From NCBI GenBank assembly GCA_030425425.1, contig JAUIAO010000020.1, forward strand, positions 25,379-89,378: a stretch of 64,000 nucleotides of DNA, read 5' to 3'. A model generated the notes under the pieces. That model searched no databases. It was not told the origin of the DNA and was given only the letters and a program-made list of their open reading frames with translations. Below, piece by piece: positions 1 to 7,744 of this stretch (its first letter is position 1; each line of letters opens with the position of its first letter). Made by a program: the position numbers and the translations under genes. This DNA is from Bacteroidia bacterium. Its GTDB lineage: Bacteria > Bacteroidota > Bacteroidia > Cytophagales > Cyclobacteriaceae.

Positions 1-3000
1 GTCCTTCGGATTTCTGTCTATCAGCTTATTGATCGGGTCGATACCAGCCTTGGTAGGCTTGGTGCCCACCGTGATTTCCAATTCGTTTTCCTGCTCGGTA
101 AACTGATGTTTCTGCAAATAGATCAGACTATCTTTCCCATCACTTCCTTCTGTAAATACCCCTACATCTATCCAGTCTTTGAGAGGGATGCTTTCTTCAC
201 TTCCCAGGCTATCAGCCCGATACTTGATCACATCGAGTTTCAGGTTGACCTTGTATTCATTCTCTGAGATTTCTTCATACTCAGCTTCAGTAGTCTTGTT
301 TTCAAACAAAGTAATGGTCTCAAACATGTCCGTAATGATGTACTGCAAGCTGTCAGGAGTCACTGCCCTGTAATATTTGATCAGATCTTTGGAGGTCGGG
401 TAAGGAGCTTCTTTGAATGCCCAATCTTCATTGAAGCGCTTCAAAGCAGCATTCACACTATCCTCACCGATATAGTCCTGCAATGCATACATCACCAGTG
501 ATCCCTTGCGGTAATGAATATATCCCTGGCCTTCTACCTGATAAAGTGGCATTTCTTTTTTCTGCTCAAATGTTCGTCCCATCAGATAGGAATTCAACTC
601 ATATTTCAGGAATTCTTTGATGATCTCTGGTTTGAAGTTTTTCTTCATCACCATGAGTGCTGAATATTGCGACAAAGTCTCCGACAGCATGGCATTTCCT
701 TTCACGCCGGCTTCCGTCACCTGATGTCCCCACCACTGGTGAGCCACTTCATGAGCAGTCACATAAAATGGCAGATCCACATCATCTGTTTTGATGTTTT
801 GGATGAATCCAATGCCTTCAGAAAAAGGAACGGTATTGGCATAAGACTGTGCAAAGGATCGGTATCGAGGAAACTCCATGATGCGAAGCTGTCTGAATTG
901 ATACGGGCTGAAATTGGCTGTATAATAATCCAGTGCTTCCTTCATGCCTTTGAGCATCTTGTCTGTATTGTAGTCGTGACCCTTGTGGTAATATATTTCC
1001 AAGTTCACATCAGGTAGCGAATCTACAGACGGTTCCCACACATCCGTAATCACTTCATAATCTGCCGAGACCACAGAGTAGAAACTGACCATCGGTGTGT
1101 CCATTTTGTAATGGTAATAGGTGCGATCACCCTCGTTCCATTTGCGCTGCAGGTAACCTGGCGCAATGGCAATCTGGCTACTGTCCGTACTCACCACTAT
1201 TTCAAAGCTGATTTTGTCGGCATCATCTCCAAATAAACTCTGTGCAATTCCACGAGGATCATCGGTCTCCATCATTCGTTCTTTGATTTCCAGGTCTTGC
1301 TCCTTGCGGTCATCATCACTGCTAAGTTCAAATCCACTATTGTAGCCGATTCCCGGAAAATATTGCGTGTTATTGAAGAATGTACCATTATACACTACAT
1401 CGTTGTTGCTCTGGCTTTCGCGAAATCCTACGGTGGTGAACTTCACTTCAAAATCCATTTGGATGGAATCTCCAGCCGCCAGAGGCTGAGCAAGGTTGTA
1501 AATCGTGTATTTAAAATCGCTATAAACAGTATCTACACTTGCCTTTTGACCAAAGTTTATTACCGTTTTCAGTTGACTATCTATCCCTTCCTGTATATGG
1601 ATTTGACTGATAGGACCGGCACTTTTGTTTTTCAATATATAATGCCCTTTCGCATCAAAATCACGCTTTTTGGGGTAGAGGTTTACCTCCACATACGTAT
1701 CAATGATTTTGGGCTGAGGAAGGTATTCAAACTGACTGAGCGTTCGCTCGTATCTCGCACGGTCTTTATCCACATCATCAGAGTTCTGATATTCATTCAG
1801 CACATTGGTGTTGTAATAAATAAATGCGCCACTTCCGGTGAATACCACCAGCGACAGCACAATTGTGAGTATAGCTTGCAAGTTGACACGGCCTTTTCCG
1901 ATTTTTAGTCGAACCATAAAATTGGAATCCAAACCGCGCACAGAAAGCAAAATCGCTACTGCATACATCACAGCCGCTAGTCCAAACCAATACACATTGA
2001 ACCATGAGAATGGCGTCACATAATGGCCGTATTCATTCATTTCCGAATACTGACCCAACGAAGCGCGAGCGAAGAAAAACATGCTGTGCTCTATGCCCAG
2101 TTCATTGATGACCGCAAGGGAAATGTAAAACAGAAACATGAGCCCAAACCCAACAAATTTGTGGTTGACCAACGCCTGAATGAAGAGACCCAGAATCAGG
2201 TAAAGCACCATTACGGCAAGTGTATCACCAAACAAATCGGTAATATAAATACCCCATTCGATCACCGGATAGCCTTTGATGATCTGTAAAAGTATTCCCG
2301 TAAACATGAGCACAACAAGCAGGAAAATGCTCATCAGTACCATGCCCAGAAACTTGCTGGCCAGACTTACATAATTGGTAAATGGCAAGGCATCGTAGAT
2401 GAGGTTCATCTTCACGTCGCGCTCTTTCCATACAATTTCACCCGTGTAGAATACCGTGATGATGATGAAAAACAGGTTGAAAATACCAATGTTCTGCACT
2501 GCTCGGCTGGAGGTCATGTAAAGCTCTATATCATAGCTCTGTCCTCCGCCTACAAAGGCGATCATAAAAACAAACAGCACTCCGGCCAGAGTAATCATTA
2601 AAAAAGGTCCCTGTTTGATAATCCATCGGAAGTAAAACCAGCTGAGATTTTTGATCTGTGCCCATTGTGCTGCAGCTCCAAAAACTTGCTGTACTGCAGG
2701 TGTATCGATCACCTGATCGGCAAGCTCTCTGGCTACTTTTGTACCTTTCTTTTTGGTTTTCTTACTGGCATTTCCGGCCATTTGAAAATTAAACTTTACC
2801 ATCGTCCAGACGAGGGAAAGTAACCCGATTCCCATCCAAATCAAGCGATTAGATAGGATAAATCCACTAAATGGAATGAGTTGGCTGTTTTGCTCTGCCA
2901 CCGTCCAGTATTGCGTGGTGACTTCTAAAGCCCCAAACCCAAATGGATCGAGCATGGCGGCAAGCTGCTGATTGTCCAGCTGAGAAAGGAAAGTACTGGC

Positions 3001-3579
3001 AGCCAGATAGCCCATGAAAAGGATGATTCCTTGTGCATAGACCACTACCATCCTTTTGCCCAATGTGCCTCCCATAAAGAAGATCGATCCGAAGATGAAA
3101 AGATTCGGAAGCGCGAAAATGAAGAATGGATTCAGAAAGCTCATGAAGCTAAAAGGCAAGAGTCTGTCTGCATTATCCAGCCATGGCCAGGGAAGTGCCT
3201 GACCGAGCATCATTCCCAAAATGAGTCCTCCGATAATGAATAGCAGAGTCAGAAATGATCCGAGATATTTTCCCGCCAGATAGTCAAACTTGCTCACTGG
3301 CGTAGTGAAAATCATCGAGTCTGTTTTGTGCTCAAAATCTCTCAGTACCGGTACGCCCATCACGGCCGAGGCGATGAAAATTCCGAAAATCATCATGGCT
3401 ACCATGATGCCTGTAAGCACGATTGGAGCATTTTCCATCACCTTTCCGCCGCTTCCTCCTGCACGGACAATGTCTGTGGCCGTGGCTATGAAGCCCATAG
3501 CACCCATCAGCACGAAATAAATATAAGTCACTCCGCGCGAAAACCTGTAGTTCAATTCAAACTTGATAAATTCTAGCAT
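1..3579 (-). CDS. ABC-2 type permease fused to M1-family peptidase (C-terminus beyond window)
   Basis: The reading frame is open from the ATG at 3579 to the first base of the window, 1193 codons, so only the last residues are missing. The first ~590 residues contain many hydrophobic segments typical of an ABC-2 exporter permease, with two repeats of the module (the second begins near residue 310). From about residue 610 the protein is soluble and resembles an M1 aminopeptidase: the zinc motif HEVAH is at about residue 943, followed by WWGH and, 18 residues after the second His, the Glu of LSETLSQYS. The ATPase gene lies immediately upstream at 3599-4489, 19 bases away, so the two form a transporter. 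In related Bacteroidota this fusion is annotated as an ABC transporter/M1 aminopeptidase; the substrate is unknown. An export-coupled peptidase facing the periplasm is inference. Confidence 0.9.
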   Translation of the reverse strand, partial: MLEFIKFELNYRFSRGVTYIYFVLMGAMGFIATATDIVRAGGSGGKVMENAPIVLTGIMVAMMIFGIFIASAVMGVPVLRDFEHKTDSMIFTTPVSKFDYLAGKYLGSFLTLLFIIGGLILGMMLGQALPWPWLDNADRLLPFSFMSFLNPFFIFALPNLFIFGSIFFMGGTLGKRMVVVYAQGIILFMGYLAASTFLSQLDNQQLAAMLDPFGFGALEVTTQYWTVAEQNSQLIPFSGFILSNRLIWMGIGLLSLVWTMVKFNFQMAGNASKKTKKKGTKVARELADQVIDTPAVQQVFGAAAQWAQIKNLSWFYFRWIIKQGPFLMITLAGVLFVFMIAFVGGGQSYDIELYMTSSRAVQNIGIFNLFFIIITVFYTGEIVWKERDVKMNLIYDALPFTNYVSLASKFLGMVLMSIFLLVVLMFTGILLQIIKGYPVIEWGIYITDLFGDTLAVMVLYLILGLFIQALVNHKFVGFGLMFLFYISLAVINELGIEHSMFFFARASLGQYSEMNEYGHYVTPFSWFNVYWFGLAAVMYAVAILLSVRGLDSNFMVRLKIGKGRVNLQAILTIVLSLVVFTGSGAFIYYNTNVLNEYQNSDDVDKDRARYERTLSQFEYLPQPKIIDTYVEVNLYPKKRDFDAKGHYILKNKSAGPISQIHIQEGIDSQLKTVINFGQKASVDTVYSDFKYTIYNLAQPLAAGDSIQMDFEVKFTTVGFRESQSNNDVVYNGTFFNNTQYFPGIGYNSGFELSSDDDRKEQDLEIKERMMETDDPRGIAQSLFGDDADKISFEIVVSTDSSQIAIAPGYLQRKWNEGDRTYYHYKMDTPMVSFYSVVSADYEVITDVWEPSVDSLPDVNLEIYYHKGHDYNTDKMLKGMKEALDYYTANFSPYQFRQLRIMEFPRYRSFAQSYANTVPFSEGIGFIQNIKTDDVDLPFYVTAHEVAHQWWGHQVTEAGVKGNAMLSETLSQYSALMVMKKNFKPEIIKEFLKYELNSYLMGRTFEQKKEMPLYQVEGQGYIHYRKGSLVMYALQDYIGEDSVNAALKRFNEDWAFKEAPYPTSKDLIKYYRAVTPDSLQYIITDMFETITLFENKTTEAEYEEISENEYKVNLKLDVIKYRADSLGSEESIPLKDWIDVGVFTEGSDGKDSLIYLQKHQFTEQENELEITVGTKPTKAGIDPINKLIDRNPKD

Positions 3580-3598
3580 TTTTCGTCGAATTTAGAGG

Positions 3599-4489
3599 TT
3601 AGGCTACTGCTTCAGTTGCTGTGAATTCTTTGATTTTGGAGAAGTATACATCTTCCAGGTCAGCCGCTTTTGATTCGAAAGTCTCGTCGGGGCGCGTTTC
3701 ACTATGCACATGGATTTCTGGCTTACCAGCTATGAGGCGCTCCGAGATCACATTGTATTGCTGCTGATAGGAGTCGAGCTCTTCTTTTTCGATTGTTTTG
3801 CTCCAGATCTGACCTTCGATGCTTTGGATGCTTTCCAGCGGGTTTCCGGTATGTAGCACTTCTCCCTGATTGATGATGGCCATATTGGTACATAGTTCCT
3901 TTACATCCTCTACAATGTGCGTGGAGAGAATCACCACGGTGTTTTCACCAATCTCACTTAGCAGGTTGAGGAATCTATTTCTTTCCGCAGGGTCCAGACC
4001 GGCTGTAGGCTCATCTACGATGATGAGTTTTGGGTCTGAGATCAGTGCCTGAGCAATACCGAATCGTTGTTTCATACCACCAGAATATCCTCCCAGGTTT
4101 TTCTTGCGGTGTTGCCAAAGATTTGTTTTCTGAAGCAAAGCTTTGACCAGCTGCTTGCGCTCTTTGGTTTTTGTAATTCCTTTCAGCACAGCAATATGAT
4201 CCAGGAGATCTTCGGCTGATACTTTGGGGTAAACCCCAAACTCCTGAGGAAGATAGCCCAGTACTTTTCGGACTTCTTCTTTCTGAGTGAGTACGCTAAG
4301 GTCACCTAATTGGATAGAGCCAGTATCTGGTTCCTGCAAAGTGGCAATGGTTCGCATGAGCGAAGATTTACCAGCTCCATTTGGCCCGAGTAACCCGAAC
4401 ATCCCAACTGGAATGTCTAATGTCACATTTTTGAGTGCCTGTACCCCATTGGGGTAAGTTTTTGAAAGGTTGTCGATGTTTAATTTCAT
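3599..4489 (-). CDS. ABC transporter ATP-binding protein, partner of the permease/peptidase
   Basis: A 296-residue ATPase subunit of an ABC-2 type transporter. It shows the Walker A motif GPNGAGKSS near residue 35, the ABC signature YSGGMKQR near residue 135, Walker B LIIVDEP followed by TAGLDP, and the switch histidine in STHIVED. The C-terminal ~80 residues go beyond the core fold, as is common for ATPases of ABC-2 exporters. It precedes the permease/peptidase gene in the same direction by 19 bases and is expected to be cotranscribed and to energise that permease. The ATG at 4489 is followed directly by a canonical N-terminal beta strand, so the start looks right. Confidence 0.93.
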   Translation of the reverse strand: MKLNIDNLSKTYPNGVQALKNVTLDIPVGMFGLLGPNGAGKSSLMRTIATLQEPDTGSIQLGDLSVLTQKEEVRKVLGYLPQEFGVYPKVSAEDLLDHIAVLKGITKTKERKQLVKALLQKTNLWQHRKKNLGGYSGGMKQRFGIAQALISDPKLIIVDEPTAGLDPAERNRFLNLLSEIGENTVVILSTHIVEDVKELCTNMAIINQGEVLHTGNPLESIQSIEGQIWSKTIEKEELDSYQQQYNVISERLIAGKPEIHVHSETRPDETFESKAADLEDVYFSKIKEFTATEAVA

Positions 4490-5045
4490 AGGATAGGTTT
4501 AATTCTTAGTGCCAAATTACAAGCTCGTATTACATCGAGCTTTCTTTAATTGTGATTTCAGAAACATTAAAGTAATAAAATGTTATTTGTTCGTTGATTT
4601 CCTTAATCGAAGGATAATCGTGATGATTGGTGATTTTGTTTTTTCAATCTACGTGTTGTGCTCGATACTTGATTTATCATCAAGCGTTATTAATGTTCAA
4701 TAGGTCTTTTCCTGCTGCGGAGTATTCATTTAGCTTATATTCAGTCAATTAGCCCTACTTTGTCAAATTGCTAAATCTTTCAGATAACCCCGACCCTAAA
4801 AGGTGACTTTCACAGCTATATCATCTTCCCTTCAGGGATTGAGGGTTTGATTCTCTTGAGATGACAAAGTAGGATTAGTCAAAAATTTTTATTGGGAATG
4901 AGAATGGTAGATGATCACAACTGAAATGCAGTCGGAATAGCATTATAAAAATCTCAATGAAATCGTGTGTAATCCTGAAATCTGTTTTTTTTAGTCTGGT
5001 TGAAATACTTCATAATTAAATAATATCTAAATATTTAGAACATTA
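4490..5045. other. Gene-poor intergenic region with imperfect inverted repeat
   Basis: About 600 bases separate the ABC ATPase gene from the next small gene. I see no convincing coding region: a 64-codon frame at 4509-4703 has no family resemblance and no promoter. The stretch holds a 12-bp perfect inverted repeat, CCTACTTTGTCA at 4754-4765 and its complement at 4862-4873, with partly complementary flanks just outside, enclosing about 96 bases. This has the shape of a degenerate non-autonomous element or a long stem, but no target duplication is evident. Confidence 0.4.
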
Positions 5046-5076
5046 TTGAAAGTGATATCGTTATCCTCTTACTTTG
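5046..5076 (+). promoter_or_regulatory. Bacteroidota-type promoter of the small membrane protein gene
   Basis: TTG at 5046-5048, 20 bases, then TTACTTTG at 5069-5076, one mismatch from the Bacteroidota -7 consensus TAnnTTTG. It ends 19 bases before the ATG at 5096, which supports that gene being real. Confidence 0.45.
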
Positions 5077-5095
5077 TTAAAAAATTCACAACATT

Positions 5096-5329
5096 ATGAC
5101 GAAATCTAAAGTAAGGCTTTATTTAACACTGGATGTGTTGATAACGCTCGTTGGACTGGCCCTCTGTGGCGTTTCGATTTACGGATTGTACAGCAATATT
5201 GCTATTGAGCTATTGGTATTTGTTAGCACTATGGGAGCAATCATGACTATGTTAGGTTCTTCCTTGCTGCTTGACCTTGTTCGATTCAATTCTTATCAGA
5301 AAAAGCAACAGATCCAATTCCAATATTAA
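5096..5329 (+). CDS. Small two-helix membrane protein, unknown function
   Basis: A 77-residue protein with two hydrophobic segments, roughly residues 8-30 and 36-60, flanked by charged residues; the short N-terminus starts with TKSKVR and the C-terminus ends in a Gln- and Lys-rich tail. I do not recognise a family. A near-consensus promoter lies just upstream. It stands alone between a gene-poor region and a nucleotidyltransferase remnant on the other strand, so there is no operon context. It could be a small stress or envelope protein, but nothing in the sequence shows this. Confidence 0.5.
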   Translation: MTKSKVRLYLTLDVLITLVGLALCGVSIYGLYSNIAIELLVFVSTMGAIMTMLGSSLLLDLVRFNSYQKKQQIQFQY

Positions 5330-5350
5330 GATCAACACACTCTCCGAGAC

Positions 5351-5613
5351 CTAACCCCTAAAGGTCTTTCTGGAGTGGATCACAGCTTCCCCAATCCTGT
5401 TTTTTACCTCATCAATACTTATTGGATTCCTTAGCTTCGGTGGATTGATTTCTCCAAATGTAGAATCAATGTCGTTTAGTTAAGACCGCTTATCCCTCTA
5501 TTTCAAGAGAGGGAAGGGGCGCCCGGCGAGGGTGAGTAGTAAAGAAAACCCTTAACTAAACGACATTGAATGTAGAAATGTAATCTGCCTTTATTGGTTC
5601 GTACACAGGGTGA
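5351..5613 (-). pseudogene. 3' remnant of an AbiEii-type nucleotidyltransferase gene, split by a MITE
   Basis: Read on the minus strand, 5351-5457 encodes PPKLRN.ISIDEVKNRIGEA followed by VIHSRK, almost identical to the C-terminus of the intact AbiEii-type protein encoded at 16401-17036. The fragment lacks four residues (PQID) present in the intact copy and ends with a different tail (TFRG then TAG at 5351-5353). The frame is interrupted by the element at 5466-5569. If that element and one copy of its 8-bp duplication are removed, the frame continues upstream as HPVYEPIKADYISTFGEIN, which aligns with YPNYNPMIGLRAISYFGDID of the intact paralogue. Homology stops close to the stop codon of the neighbouring lipoprotein gene (5631), so only about 45 codons of the old gene remain. 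No start codon is left; it is a dead fragment. Confidence 0.85.
5466..5569. mobile_element. 104-bp MITE-like element with 19-bp perfect terminal inverted repeats
   Basis: The ends are perfect 19-bp inverted repeats: TCAATGTCGTTTAGTTAAG at 5466-5484 and its exact complement at 5551-5569. The element is flanked by an 8-bp direct repeat ATGTAGAA (5458-5465 and 5570-5577), as expected for target-site duplication. It has no coding capacity. The interior contains a hairpin TCCCTCT/AGAGGGA and a GC-rich stretch with the palindrome GGGCGCCC. It lies inside the nucleotidyltransferase remnant, whose frame is restored by precise removal. The transposase able to move it is not in this window; the IS family cannot be assigned from this alone. 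Confidence 0.85.
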
Positions 5614-5628
5614 AAAATGTTTCATCAT

Positions 5629-7545
5629 TCACCACCAAACTGGATTTCCGTTTTCATAAGTAAAAATCCTTTCTTCTTTTCCACCACTGTGATTATGAAT
5701 GAAATATAAAGCATTGGAGGGTACATCGGTGTAAGAGAGTTCATGACTCTGTGCAGTTTGTTTCCCCAGAGAGTACCACTGTCTATCCCAGAAGAATACT
5801 TCATACACATCTCCCGGTACGATGGTGTTGAAATCGGATCGGGCCATAAAGCGTATTTTGCTAATCGTTTCAGGTTGCTGAAATTCTAATCCTACCCAGC
5901 AAGAATCTTCTCGGGGAGACATATAAAAAGTAAGCACATCCCCGTCAAATGCTTTTTCCTTCGTTCTTTCTGGAAATTCCTCATGATCGCCTTCCGTTCC
6001 AATCACTTTTCCGGTGAGTTGATTTCCTTGGCGGTCATAGATTTCAAACTCTGCAATATTCGCAAATGACCCATCTGGTCCAAAATACCCGATGTATTTG
6101 TAGGCTTTTTTCTGCTTTATGGTGATCTCGTTAAAGTATTCTCCAGGGCTACTTTCCACTTTAAATAGCAACTCCGCATCGCTAAAATCAGGCTGATTAG
6201 CACCTTTAAACTCGCCACCGATCATGCGGTTGATGTAACCCTGAATCCTGGGAAAGAGCGGGTATTTTCTTAGGATTTTTAGTGTTGTGAGGTTTTCGTA
6301 ATCAGGATTCAAAATTTTTGGTTGATGCTCATCATCAAAAATGATTGGCTGACCAAAAGGGATCCCATCACCACTCACTGGCAGATATGCTGCCTTGTAA
6401 CCCACTTTTGTGAAGCTGACTGATGCATTTCCCACTTTGCCCCAAGCCAATGGAACCCAGTTTACATTATTGAAGACAAATAGATAGGCCAAATCCTTAA
6501 CGTTTGCATCCGGATATTGTATCGACAATTCAATATCTACGGTTGGTACATATTGATCAGTAACGTCGATGAGATATGGATTTGTTAAGAAATCAGCCAT
6601 TCTCTGTTGGCTTTTATTTAATGCCGCATGGAATGCTGCATGGCTCTGGGGTTGATAACTATAGGTTTTCCTATATACTTTGGACAGCTGATAATGTGAA
6701 GATTTGAAGTATCCTAAAGTATCTTTTACGGGAATGATGAATGGGATAGAAGAGTCTTTACCAGTGACAATAGCGTTCCAGTTGTGTCCGGAATTAATAT
6801 TTGAATAATTTGGTGTAAAGTCATTTGCTACAGGGATACCATATCCTCTCAGTGCGTATGTAGTATAATCCGTTAATTCTTTGCAGCTACCAACACTTAG
6901 CAGTTCTAAGTTAGAAAAAGGTAAGTCAGGAAGATTAGGATTACTTTCCCCGAATCGGATGATAAACTTCTTCTTGCGTTTTGATAATTCATCGATGATA
7001 TATTCGCTTGCGGATTTCACATCTTCTTTGAGCCAGATAGAATCCAGATTCATATTTAGGGCACTGTCTATCCAATATTCTGCTGGTTCCCTACCCAACC
7101 TATGTGGCAACACGTATTCCAAAAAAACATCCTCACTAATCTGTTTGCCCCATTGGGATTTGTCCCTCGTATTGATAACCGCTGCAATGTGTTCCTCAAA
7201 ATAGTCTGGCCAGATGGTTTGAAACTCTGGTTTGTACTGAGCCTGATATTTACCTTTTAGCTCGTTTAGTTTTTCTTCCAGTACTTTGGCGTCTTTGTGC
7301 CATTTTTTGATCGTATCGGTATATGCCTGGATCATCTGGCCTTCACTTACAGAGTTTTGAGGGAGATTTTGCATTAAAAATTCTGCAGATTTCTGGTGAA
7401 GGTCACTCGCATCATTGTCCTCTATTACCTCGGAGCGGAACTGATGAATGGAGAGTGGTTTTCTTTCTTCCTTGCAAGAGCCCAGTATCAGCGCCAGAGA
7501 TGCGACGATAAGTGCAAACAATGTTTTATTATGAAAAAGGCGCAT
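5629..7545 (-). CDS. Transglutaminase-like lipoprotein with C-terminal discoidin-like region
   Basis: About 638 residues from the ATG at 7545; an upstream in-frame codon at 7578 would spoil the signal peptide, so 7545 is preferred. The N-terminus is a lipoprotein signal (hydrophobic stretch ending LILGSC, Cys as the lipidation site). The middle carries a transglutaminase-like domain: Cys in VGSCKELTDYTTYAL and His in NSGHNWNAIV fit the Cys-His pair of the papain-like fold, which in bacteria usually acts as a peptidase or is non-catalytic. The last ~150 residues (around KAYKYIGYFGPDGSFANIAEFE to the end) look like an F5/8 type C carbohydrate-binding fold. It is probably on the cell surface or facing the periplasm. 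It is divergent from the S74 protein gene, with two palindromes between them. Confidence 0.75.
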   Translation of the reverse strand: MRLFHNKTLFALIVASLALILGSCKEERKPLSIHQFRSEVIEDNDASDLHQKSAEFLMQNLPQNSVSEGQMIQAYTDTIKKWHKDAKVLEEKLNELKGKYQAQYKPEFQTIWPDYFEEHIAAVINTRDKSQWGKQISEDVFLEYVLPHRLGREPAEYWIDSALNMNLDSIWLKEDVKSASEYIIDELSKRKKKFIIRFGESNPNLPDLPFSNLELLSVGSCKELTDYTTYALRGYGIPVANDFTPNYSNINSGHNWNAIVTGKDSSIPFIIPVKDTLGYFKSSHYQLSKVYRKTYSYQPQSHAAFHAALNKSQQRMADFLTNPYLIDVTDQYVPTVDIELSIQYPDANVKDLAYLFVFNNVNWVPLAWGKVGNASVSFTKVGYKAAYLPVSGDGIPFGQPIIFDDEHQPKILNPDYENLTTLKILRKYPLFPRIQGYINRMIGGEFKGANQPDFSDAELLFKVESSPGEYFNEITIKQKKAYKYIGYFGPDGSFANIAEFEIYDRQGNQLTGKVIGTEGDHEEFPERTKEKAFDGDVLTFYMSPREDSCWVGLEFQQPETISKIRFMARSDFNTIVPGDVYEVFFWDRQWYSLGKQTAQSHELSYTDVPSNALYFIHNHSGGKEERIFTYENGNPVWW

Positions 7546-7617
7546 GTATTTGCAACGTTTAGTGAGGTGGTGATTCATTTGAAACTCTCGTGTATCAGGT
7601 TCAAACTAAGCGCCCCC

Positions 7618-7638
7618 CACTGACAATTTTTGTCAGTG
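7618..7638. promoter_or_regulatory. Palindromic operator-like site, copy 1
   Basis: CACTGACAATTTTTGTCAGTG is an almost perfect palindrome of 21 bases (written here in two parts: CACTGACAATT and TTTGTCAGTG). A second copy lies 58 bases downstream. It sits between two divergent genes with starts at 7545 and 7745, so it could control either or both; it could also form an RNA hairpin. Confidence 0.5.
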
Positions 7639-7675
7639 AATGGTTTTATTGCTGATTTTTTGAAAATAATAACCC

Positions 7676-7696
7676 CAGTGACAGTTTTTGTCAGTC
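7676..7696. promoter_or_regulatory. Palindromic operator-like site, copy 2
   Basis: The core is TGACA, five bases, TGTCA (7679-7693), preceded by CCCCAG as in copy 1 (CCCCAC). The two copies share the core and the preceding C run and are 58 bases apart, between five and six helical turns. The spacing and similarity suggest one dimeric regulator bound twice. Confidence 0.5.
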
Positions 7697-7744
7697 AGCG
7701 GAAATTGTTTTGCGTCAAGTAAAAACAATGAAAATTTTTTGAAT

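Noticed and set aside
1297..1908. 203-codon open frame on the plus strand
   Set aside because: It lies wholly opposite the ABC permease/peptidase frame, has no signal or family resemblance, and is explained as a shadow of that gene.
4509..4703. 64-codon open frame in the gene-poor region
   Set aside because: No recognisable motif, no promoter-like sequence near its start, and hydrophobic composition typical of AT-rich noncoding DNA.
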